Source: Bacteroidetes bacterium HGW-Bacteroidetes-3 (GTDB lineage: Bacteria > Bacteroidota > Bacteroidia > Flavobacteriales > Flavobacteriaceae). From it: a stretch of DNA of 32,109 nt. Below are positions 25,924 to 32,109 of the stretch, piece by piece. The stretch is from the NCBI GenBank assembly GCA_002842505.1, contig PHDE01000017.1, positions 1 to 32,109 on the forward strand. Direction: 5' to 3'. Every line of letters begins with the position of its first letter. Position 1 is the stretch's first letter. Made by a program: the position numbers and the translations under genes. The notes below the pieces were generated by a model. That model saw only the letters and a list, made by a program, of their open reading frames with translations. It did no database searches and was not told where the DNA came from.

Positions 25924-26018
25924 TTAAAAGTTTAAAAGTTAAAGGTTAAAAGTTAAAATTCATCTTAATTTTTTACTTCACAACTTAAAACTTAATACTT
26001 AAAACTTAAAACTTAAAA
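25924..26018. repeat. Two heptamer arrays between fadN and fadA
   Basis: Array one (25924-25958) is TTAAAAG-type: five units, one of 8 bp, starting 3 nt after the fadN stop. Array two (25984-26018) is five CTTAAAA-type units (CTTAAAA, CTTAATA, CTTAAAA twice, CTTAAAA). The second ends 3 nt before the fadA ATG and so makes up its A-rich leader. Confidence 0.75.
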
Positions 26019-26021
26019 AAG

Positions 26022-27206
26022 ATGAGAACAGCATATATAGTACAAGGATACAGAACGGCAGTGGGAAAAGCGCCAAAAGGAGTTTTTAGGTTTAAACGGC
26101 CTGATGAACTTGCTGCGGAAACCATTGAATATTTATTGAAGGATTTTCCGCAATTGGATAAAAAACGCATAGATGACGTGATGGTTGGAAACGCCATGCC
26201 AGAAGCCGAACAAGGCTTAAATATGGGTCGGTTAATTTCATTAATGGGCTTAAAAATTGACGATGTTCCGGGAATGACCGTAAATCGTTATTGCGCATCA
26301 GGAATGGAAACCGTAAGTATTGCAGTTGCAAAAATACAATCTGGAATGGCAGATTGCATTATTGCCGGCGGTGTAGAAAGCATGAGCTATATTCCTATTG
26401 GCGGTTATCGCCCGGTTCCAAATTATAAATCTGCCAAAGAAGGGCACGAAGATTATTATTGGGGAATGGGTTTGACTGCGGAAGCTGTCGCCAAACAATT
26501 TAAAGTTTCACGTGAAGACCAAGATGAATTTTCTTTCAAATCACACATGAAAGCTTTAAAGGCACAGGCTGACGGAAAATTTAACGATGAAATTGCGCCC
26601 ATAAATGTAGAAAATATATTTTTGGACGAAAATGGCAAAAAACAAACTAAAAATTATACGGTCACTGTTGATGAAGGCCCGCGTAAAGAAACTTCATTGG
26701 AAGCATTGGCAAAATTACGCCCAGTATTTGCCGCCGACGGAAGCGTAACCGCAGGAAATTCTTCTCAAATGAGTGATGGCGCCGCTTTTTTATTGGTGAT
26801 GAGTGAAGAAATGGTGAAGGAACTCAATATTGAACCAATTGCAAGAATGGTTTCATTTGCAGCAGCTGGCGTTGAGCCCCGCATTATGGGAATGGGACCT
26901 GTAAAAGCAATTCCAAAAGCATTGAAGCAAGCGAACTTAACTTTAAAAGATATTGATTTAATTGAGTTAAATGAAGCTTTTGCCTCACAATCGTTGGCAG
27001 TAATGCGTGAACTTGACATCAATCAGGAAATTGTAAACGTAAATGGAGGCGCTATTGCTTTGGGTCATCCATTGGGTTGTTCGGGCGCCAAACTTTCCGT
27101 GCAATTGTTCAATGAAATGCGAAGACGCAAAAACAAATATGGCATTGTGACAATGTGTGTGGGAACCGGCCAAGGCGCTGCGGGTGTTTATGAATTGTTG
27201 AAATAA
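26022..27206 (+). CDS. fadA: Acetyl-CoA C-acyltransferase (3-ketoacyl-CoA thiolase)
   Basis: A 394-aa thiolase. The acyl-accepting Cys is C91 ('VNRYCASGMETV'), the His is in 'GGAIALGHPLGCSGA' and the second catalytic Cys in 'TMCVGTGQGAAG'. 'ELNEAFASQSLAVMREL' is another family block. It carries out the last step of beta-oxidation, cleaving 3-ketoacyl-CoA with CoA to acetyl-CoA and a shortened acyl-CoA. The length matches degradative thiolases such as Bacillus FadA (391 aa). It lies 100 nt after fadN, with heptamer repeats filling the gap and forming the leader. Confidence 0.95.
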   Translation: MRTAYIVQGYRTAVGKAPKGVFRFKRPDELAAETIEYLLKDFPQLDKKRIDDVMVGNAMPEAEQGLNMGRLISLMGLKIDDVPGMTVNRYCASGMETVSIAVAKIQSGMADCIIAGGVESMSYIPIGGYRPVPNYKSAKEGHEDYYWGMGLTAEAVAKQFKVSREDQDEFSFKSHMKALKAQADGKFNDEIAPINVENIFLDENGKKQTKNYTVTVDEGPRKETSLEALAKLRPVFAADGSVTAGNSSQMSDGAAFLLVMSEEMVKELNIEPIARMVSFAAAGVEPRIMGMGPVKAIPKALKQANLTLKDIDLIELNEAFASQSLAVMRELDINQEIVNVNGGAIALGHPLGCSGAKLSVQLFNEMRRRKNKYGIVTMCVGTGQGAAGVYELLK

Positions 27207-27461
27207 GCGTAATAAAGATAGCCAGAAAAGAGAAAAAAGAAAAAAGAAAAAAGACAGCTAAAAGTTCGTCAATCTTGAATCTTATTTTAAACAAAGAAAA
27301 CTAATTTAAAAAATATTAATAAAACAATTTTAATAACAAATGGAAATTGAATTTAAGAATTAGAAGATGACTATTGATTTTCAAAGTGAATTAAATAACC
27401 ATTTTGAAAATCGCATCTTTCACTTTTCTTTAATCTTTTTTCTTTAATCTAAAAAAATAAA
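27207..27461. other. fadA-fadE intergenic region with repeats and a long hairpin
   Basis: A 255-bp gap inside the presumed operon. It holds three exact GAAAAAA heptamers (27232-27252), a large hairpin with arms GATTTTCAAA (27376-27385) and TTTGAAAATC (27403-27412), extended by AGATG/CATCT with a bulge, and CTTTAATC repeated at 27428-27435 and 27442-27449, a 14-bp period. No reading frame is supported. Confidence 0.55.
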
Positions 27462-29255
27462 ATGGGAACAATAAAAGGAGGGGAATTTCTAATCAAAGAA
27501 ATTAAATCTGAAGATATTTTTGTGTCGGAAGAATTCACCGAAGAACAAAAAATGATGAAAGACGCGGTTATTGAATTTATAGACCGCGAAGTTTGGCCAC
27601 TAAAAGAGCGCTTTGAAAAGAAAGATTACGCATTAACTGAAGAAGTGATGCGTAAAGCTGGCGAAATGGGATTTTTAGGGGTGTCAATACCTGAAGAATA
27701 TGGCGGAATTGGAATGGGATTTGTGTCCACAATGTTGGTGACCGACTATATTTCATCTGCAACGGGATCTTTGGCCACTGCTTTTGGCGCGCATACAGGA
27801 ATTGGAACTATGCCAATTTTTTTGTATGGAACTGAAGAACAAAAACTAAAATACTTGCCTTTTTTAACTTCAGGAGAAAAATTTGGCGCCTACTGTTTAA
27901 CCGAGCCTGGAGCCGGAAGTGATGCCAATTCAGGAAAAACTACGGCAAAATTATCGGATGACGGGAAACATTATAAAATTAACGGACAAAAAATGTGGAT
28001 TTCCAATGCAGGGTTTGCCGAGATTTTTATTGTTTTTGCACGCATTGAAAACGATAAAAACATCACTGCATTTATTTTGGAATTTGACAAAAACAATCCA
28101 AATGGCGTTGCCTTGGGCGAAGAAGAAAACAAACTTGGAATTGCTTCATCCTCAACACGCCAGGTGTTTTTTACGGACACCAAAATTCCTGTTGAAAATA
28201 TGTTGGCTGGAAGAGGAGACGGATTTAAAATAGCGTTGAATTCTTTAAATGTTGGCCGTATCAAATTAGGTGCTGCCTGCGCAGATGCAAGTCGCAGGAT
28301 TATCACTGAATCTGTAAAATACGGAAATGAGCGCCAGCAATTCAAAACAGCCATTTCAAATTTTGGTGCAATCCAAAAAAAATATGCCGAAATGAGCGCC
28401 AAAACTTTTGCACTTGACGCAGGAAGTTACCGAGCTGCAAAAGACATTCAAAATATGATTGATTCACTTTTGGCCAGCGGAAAATCGCACCAAGAAGCTG
28501 AATTGACTGCTTTTAGCGAATATGCCATTGAGTGCGCAATCATTAAAGTTTTTGGCTCGGAAGTTTCACAATACGTGTCTGATGAAGGCATTCAAATTTT
28601 CGGCGGTATGGGATTCTCGAAAGACACCCCAATGGAAAGTGCATGGAGAGATGCGCGTATCACCAGAATTTATGAAGGAACAAACGAAATAAACCGATTG
28701 TTAACTGTTGGAATGCTGCTTAAAAAAGCCATGAAAGGCGATGTTGATTTGATAACGCCTGCAACAGAAGTTGGCAATAGTTTAATGGGAATTCCTTCTT
28801 TTGACACGCCAGATTTTTCTGAAATATTATCTGAAGAAAAAGCGATGATTGCCAAACTAAAAAAAGCCTTTTTAATGATTGCAGGGAAATCGGTGCAAAA
28901 ATTTGGCATGGATTTAGAAAATCACCAACAATTGGTTTTGGCCGCCGCAGAAGTAATGATTGAAGTTTATATGGCGGAATCTGCCATCTTGAAAGCTGAA
29001 AAATGTGTAAAATCAACTTCAGAAAAAGAAGCAGAAAATCAAATTGCATTGGCACAATTAAACTTGTACAACGCTGTTGATAAAATAAACAACTTCGGAA
29101 AAGAAGCCATTTTATACATTGCCGAAGGCGATGAACAAAGAATGATGTTGATGGGATTAAAACGTTTTACCAAATATGTGAACAATCCAAACCCTATTGC
29201 TTTGCGAAAAGTGATTGCCCAAAAAGTAATTGCCGAAAACAAATATTGCTTTTAA
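27462..29255 (+). CDS. fadE: Acyl-CoA dehydrogenase (FadE-type, long form)
   Basis: A 597-aa flavoenzyme. Residues about 25-420 form the ACAD core: 'FTEEQKMMKDAVIEFIDREVWP', FAD/substrate segment 'GAYCLTEPGAGSDA' and 'KMWISNAGFAEIFIVFARI', then 'DEGIQIFGGMGFSKDTPMESAWRDARITRIYEGTNEINR', whose Glu in 'IYEGTNE' (about residue 408) is the expected catalytic base. A C-terminal helical extension of about 170 residues makes it match Bacillus FadE (594 aa) rather than short-form ACADs. It introduces the trans-2 double bond and passes electrons to an electron-transfer flavoprotein. Last gene of the fad cluster, with a terminator directly behind it. Confidence 0.93.
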   Translation: MGTIKGGEFLIKEIKSEDIFVSEEFTEEQKMMKDAVIEFIDREVWPLKERFEKKDYALTEEVMRKAGEMGFLGVSIPEEYGGIGMGFVSTMLVTDYISSATGSLATAFGAHTGIGTMPIFLYGTEEQKLKYLPFLTSGEKFGAYCLTEPGAGSDANSGKTTAKLSDDGKHYKINGQKMWISNAGFAEIFIVFARIENDKNITAFILEFDKNNPNGVALGEEENKLGIASSSTRQVFFTDTKIPVENMLAGRGDGFKIALNSLNVGRIKLGAACADASRRIITESVKYGNERQQFKTAISNFGAIQKKYAEMSAKTFALDAGSYRAAKDIQNMIDSLLASGKSHQEAELTAFSEYAIECAIIKVFGSEVSQYVSDEGIQIFGGMGFSKDTPMESAWRDARITRIYEGTNEINRLLTVGMLLKKAMKGDVDLITPATEVGNSLMGIPSFDTPDFSEILSEEKAMIAKLKKAFLMIAGKSVQKFGMDLENHQQLVLAAAEVMIEVYMAESAILKAEKCVKSTSEKEAENQIALAQLNLYNAVDKINNFGKEAILYIAEGDEQRMMLMGLKRFTKYVNNPNPIALRKVIAQKVIAENKYCF

Positions 29256-29285
29256 GCTACACTTTATTAGCATAATAGCCATTTT

Positions 29286-29318
29286 AAAGCTGCAACAAAA
29301 ATGTTGCAGCTTTTTTTT
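29286..29318 (+). terminator. Strong intrinsic terminator after fadE
   Basis: Arms AAAGCTGCAACA (29286-29297) and TGTTGCAGCTTT (29302-29313) form a perfect 12-bp stem with an AAAA loop and an 8-T tract. A weaker second hairpin (AAATCG 29323-29328 with CGATTT 29340-29345, then T8) follows. Confidence 0.9.
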
Positions 29319-29416
29319 ATATAAATCGTTGAAAATAAGCGATTTTTTTTGTAATTTTAATCTTACGTTCCAGACTATTGCACTACCCGTATTGTTTCAT
29401 TATTAAAACAATAATT

Positions 29417-29830
29417 ATGAAAAAAAACATTGGAATTTGGATAGATACCAGCCAAGCCGTTATTGTTGAACTTTTAAACGGCGAACACACCATTAAAACA
29501 ATTGAATCCAATATTGAAACTCGAGAGCGCATTCCTGGAGAATCAAAAAAATATGGCAGATTTGGCGGGCAATATCTTACTTATGAAAAAAATAGGGAGA
29601 ATAAAAAAATAGCGCAAACCAATCAGTTTTTAAAAATCTTATTGCAAGAAATTGAAAATTGTGAGGCTATAGTTTTATTTGGTCCATCAATTATGAAAAC
29701 CATTTTTGAAAAGGAAATTAAAAATAATTTAAACACCATTCACAAACTTGTAGGGGTTTTTGATGCAGATTCAATGACCGAAAACCAAGTGGTGGCCTGG
29801 GTTAAAGATTTTTATAAAAATAAAAAATAA
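29417..29830 (+). CDS. Conserved small protein, eRF1-domain-2-like (tentative)
   Basis: 137 aa from the ATG at 29417; an earlier in-frame ATG (29378) gives an N-terminus unlike the family. It begins 'MKKNIGIWIDTSQAVIVEL', continues with 'IESNIETRERIPG', 'LKILLQEIENCEAIVLFGPSIMKTIFEKEI' and ends 'VGVFDADSMTENQVVAWVKDFY'. From memory this matches small proteins starting 'GIWIDHxxAxI' found in Bacteroidota and Proteobacteria, sometimes called host-attachment or translation-machinery proteins because of likeness to eRF1 domain 2 (BaeRF). Those usually carry His after 'WID', here Thr-Ser. The function is unknown. It sits alone between a terminator and the MBL-fold gene's promoter. Confidence 0.6.
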   Translation: MKKNIGIWIDTSQAVIVELLNGEHTIKTIESNIETRERIPGESKKYGRFGGQYLTYEKNRENKKIAQTNQFLKILLQEIENCEAIVLFGPSIMKTIFEKEIKNNLNTIHKLVGVFDADSMTENQVVAWVKDFYKNKK

Positions 29831-29921
29831 AATCTGCTGGAAACAGAATAATTGGAACAATTTTCGCTAATATTATTTCTACAACTATAATTAGCGATTT
29901 TCTACTTTAACATTTCATGGT

Positions 29922-29953
29922 TTTGAACGTAGCTAAATTATAGTGTATATTTG
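29922..29953 (+). promoter_or_regulatory. Bacteroidota-type promoter of the MBL-fold gene
   Basis: TTTG (29922-29925), 20 nt, then TATATTTG (29946-29953): a full match to TTTG-N19-21-TAnnTTTG. The ATG follows 28 nt later, giving a short leader. Best promoter match in the window. Confidence 0.65.
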
Positions 29954-29981
29954 AAAATCTGTAATTTATAAACATCATTTT

Positions 29982-30743
29982 ATGCAAATAAAACCAATAA
30001 TAATTTCAATTTCATTGCTAATTTTTGGCAATGTTTCAGCACAAAAAGCAGACAGTGACATCCTAAAAACAAAAAATGGCACTTTGCAAATTCAGCCAAT
30101 TTTACACAGCAGCTTAGTGCTAACCTACAACAAAACAACCATTTATGTTGATCCTTATGGCGGAGCCAAGTTGTACAAAGGGCTAAAATCTCCCGACATT
30201 ATTTTAATCACCGATATTCATGGAGATCATTTGGACCAAAAAACATTGGATTCCATTGACACTTCAAAAGCGATTTTTATACTTCCCGAAGAAGCCGCCA
30301 AGAAATTAATCAAAAAATACGACAACGAAATTGTGATACTTCAAAACGGACAAGGAGTTCATCGGTTAAATTTTTTCATTTCTGCAATTCCTATGTATAA
30401 CTTGCCCGAAGAACCAAATTCAAAACATCCAAAAGGCAGGGGAAATGGGTATCTTTTAACCATTGACGACAAACAAATTTATATTTCGGGCGATACTGAA
30501 GACACCCAGGAAATGAGAAACCTTCAAAATATAGACATTGCTTTTGTTTGCATGAACTTACCTTATACGATGGATATCAATCAGGCTGCAAGTGCTGTTT
30601 TAGAGTTTCAGCCAAAAATTGTGTATCCTTTTCATTACAGAGGACAAGATGGATTTAGTGATGTTGAAGCTTTCAAGAAATTGGTGAACGCTAAAAATAA
30701 AACTATTGAAGTTCGATTAAAAAATTGGTATCCAACAAATTAA
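29982..30743 (+). CDS. Secreted MBL-fold metallohydrolase (UlaG-like)
   Basis: A 253-aa protein with a signal peptide (residues 1-20, cleaved near 'NVSAQ'). The metallo-beta-lactamase fold is shown by 'IYVDPYGG', 'ILITDIHGDHLD' (residues 74-85), 'HPKGRGNGYLL' (H149), 'IYISGDTEDTQEM' (D171) and 'YPFHYRGQ' (H218). In the HxHxDH motif the first His is Asp78, while H80, D82 and H83 remain, a variant seen in this subgroup. The metal site is otherwise complete. The substrate is unknown; UlaG-like members cleave lactones or phosphoesters. Own promoter upstream. It overlaps the convergent DUF2851 gene by 4 nt. Confidence 0.85.
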   Translation: MQIKPIIISISLLIFGNVSAQKADSDILKTKNGTLQIQPILHSSLVLTYNKTTIYVDPYGGAKLYKGLKSPDIILITDIHGDHLDQKTLDSIDTSKAIFILPEEAAKKLIKKYDNEIVILQNGQGVHRLNFFISAIPMYNLPEEPNSKHPKGRGNGYLLTIDDKQIYISGDTEDTQEMRNLQNIDIAFVCMNLPYTMDINQAASAVLEFQPKIVYPFHYRGQDGFSDVEAFKKLVNAKNKTIEVRLKNWYPTN

Positions 30744-32011
30744 CCGCTTATCAATTCTTTTCCAACAGCACAACTTAAACACAGTTGCTTGTTGCAATAC
30801 TCGTTTTTTAGCTGAAGCAATGCTTGGGTTTCAAAAGCAGTTTTGCTTTTAATATTGAGCTCATTAAATTTTGAAACTGTCTCATTTTTCTCTGGTTTTA
30901 TTTGGGCGATAATGATGAGCGAAGCACTCAAATCATTTTTTCCCAGACTTTTCAAATACAGAAATTTCATTGGAATAATAGTGTTTATCAGCAGCAAATC
31001 AACAAATGGTTTCGTGATTTTTTTAACACTTTTTTTTGAGGTAGTTTCAAAAGTGTAATGTGTTTCCCAAAAAACGGAAGTTGCAGCATCAATCAAATCG
31101 TAAAATTCTTTGATGGTTTCCATCTCCATAATTTTAGAAAATAAATTTTGATGTCGATGATAAACCATTGCCAATTGAGACAAACGGATAGTTGGAAAAT
31201 TATTTGGCCGCAACCTAAAAAACTGAACTTGTCCTATTGAAATGGGCGAAAGTTGAAATTTCACTTGTAAAAAGCTGTATTCTTTTTTTAGTTTTTTATA
31301 ATATTCCGATTCATAATTTTTGAAAAGCATTCCAGCCTGCCCAAAAAATAAGGCTTCCAATTGTTCCAAATTATTGGAGACTTTTCTTACAATTGAAAAA
31401 TCAAAAGAATTCGCAAAATTCATAAATGCCTCCGAGTTAATTTTCAGCCCAAAATTCTTCGCCAATAAAACAAACAATGCCGCTTCCCAATTGTTATTTA
31501 AATTTGTTAGCACATTTTGAATTTGATCCGACTTTTTTTCCAGCCTTTCAACATAAAGCCTTTCAATCCAATTGGTTAAAATAAAAGAATCGATACTGGC
31601 AATATCCTTTTCGCAATTGATCCAATTTTTGTTTTTGCTGAAAAGTTGCCGGTAATTGTTCAATAAATCCTTCGAAATATAATTTTTAAGTGCTAAAGTG
31701 GCAATGGGCTGATTTGTTTTTCTGAAAACATCAACGGTGTGTTCCCAAACCACATGTAAAATTACCGAATCGTAATTCTCGTCAATTTCATGATTGTGCG
31801 CATACCAATCCGATGAATCTACATGAATTTCAACATTTCCTGCCCAAAGCTGGTTGTTAATCACCAATTTAGCATTCAAAAAGTCGGGTCCGGAATTGAA
31901 ATTTGCAGTTCCAGCGGAAATAATTTCAATAATTTCACCGTTGGTGGCTTTCAATTGAGTGGCTGAAAACAGTTTAAGTTTCCATACAAAATGCAGTAAA
32001 TTTTCTTTCAT
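30740..32011 (-). CDS. DUF2851 family protein
   Basis: A 423-aa soluble protein beginning 'MKENLLHFVWKLKLFSATQL' with 'GEIIEIISAGTANFNSGPDFLNAKL' and 'WAGNVEIHVDSSDWYAHNHE', the defining blocks of DUF2851, nearly restricted to Bacteroidota. The acidic and His residues in 'GNVEIHVDSSDWYAHNH' look like a conserved, possibly catalytic, patch. 'SPISIGQVQFFRLRPNNFPTIRLSQLA' is another conserved block. The C-terminus has a Cys cluster, 'EYCNKQLCLSC', that could bind metal. Function is unknown. Full length is present; the start is at 32009-32011. Confidence 0.88.
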   Translation of the reverse strand: MKENLLHFVWKLKLFSATQLKATNGEIIEIISAGTANFNSGPDFLNAKLVINNQLWAGNVEIHVDSSDWYAHNHEIDENYDSVILHVVWEHTVDVFRKTNQPIATLALKNYISKDLLNNYRQLFSKNKNWINCEKDIASIDSFILTNWIERLYVERLEKKSDQIQNVLTNLNNNWEAALFVLLAKNFGLKINSEAFMNFANSFDFSIVRKVSNNLEQLEALFFGQAGMLFKNYESEYYKKLKKEYSFLQVKFQLSPISIGQVQFFRLRPNNFPTIRLSQLAMVYHRHQNLFSKIMEMETIKEFYDLIDAATSVFWETHYTFETTSKKSVKKITKPFVDLLLINTIIPMKFLYLKSLGKNDLSASLIIIAQIKPEKNETVSKFNELNIKSKTAFETQALLQLKNEYCNKQLCLSCAVGKELISG

Positions 32012-32109
32012 AGCAGTTAAATAACAAATTAAAAGTAGGCATTTTCTTTTTGTAAAAAAAATTGAATCAGAATTTGCCCATTTTTAGTATTTTTTAAATT
32101 ATTTTTGTT

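Noticed and set aside
29865-29896. CGCTAAT/ATTAGCG inverted repeat as a terminator
   Set aside because: The arms are 7 bp with an 18-nt loop and a broken T-tract; too weak to call.

Overview
The window reads as a chromosomal segment of a marine-type Flavobacteriaceae member (Bacteroidota). The DNA is AT-rich, leaders before start codons are A-rich rather than Shine-Dalgarno-like, promoters fit the Bacteroidota TTTG-N(19-21)-TAnnTTTG pattern, and many genes belong to families typical of that group (YfhO, DUF4834, DUF4159, DUF2851, DUF6952, LytTR regulators, a GH3/beta-lactamase fusion). No rRNA, tRNA, CRISPR array, phage or complete insertion sequence was recognised.

Layout. 1-968 (-): a GT4 glycosyltransferase cut by the window edge. 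1414-1690: remains of a sensor kinase gene, followed by its apparent partner, an intact LytTR response regulator (1921-2676). 2673-5363 (-): YfhO and DUF4834. 5464-10901 (+): a tight six-gene run (outer-membrane barrel, YghO-like GNAT protein, RsmE, DUF4159, SBF transporter, PlsC-like acyltransferase). 10891-15203 (-): a GH3/serine-hydrolase gene broken by one TGA, a small conserved protein and a DnaQ-type exonuclease. 15494-16342 (-): PPK2. 16687-17902 (-): peroxiredoxin, thioredoxin and DUF6952, a redox operon. 18062-19225 (-): an NtrC-like regulator without a DNA-binding domain. 19610-21853 (-): a NatAB-like ABC exporter. 22142-22834 (-): an unknown protein. 22964-29255 (+): a MarR regulator followed by fadN-fadA-fadE-like genes, a complete fatty-acid beta-oxidation set. 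29417-29830 (+): a small unknown conserved protein. 29982-30743 (+): a secreted metallo-beta-lactamase-fold protein. 30740-32011 (-): DUF2851.

The genes are mostly ordinary. The unusual content is between them: two MITE-like elements with long terminal inverted repeats (one with a perfect 8-bp target duplication), a 93-bp palindromic element, a family of CCCGA/TCGGG hairpins, and several arrays of 7-bp tandem repeats. At least five of these touch or immediately follow a stop codon, and one appears to supply the last codons of its host gene. Two genes are recently or anciently broken (the sensor kinase and the GH3 fusion). I see no convincing new defence or biosynthetic system.
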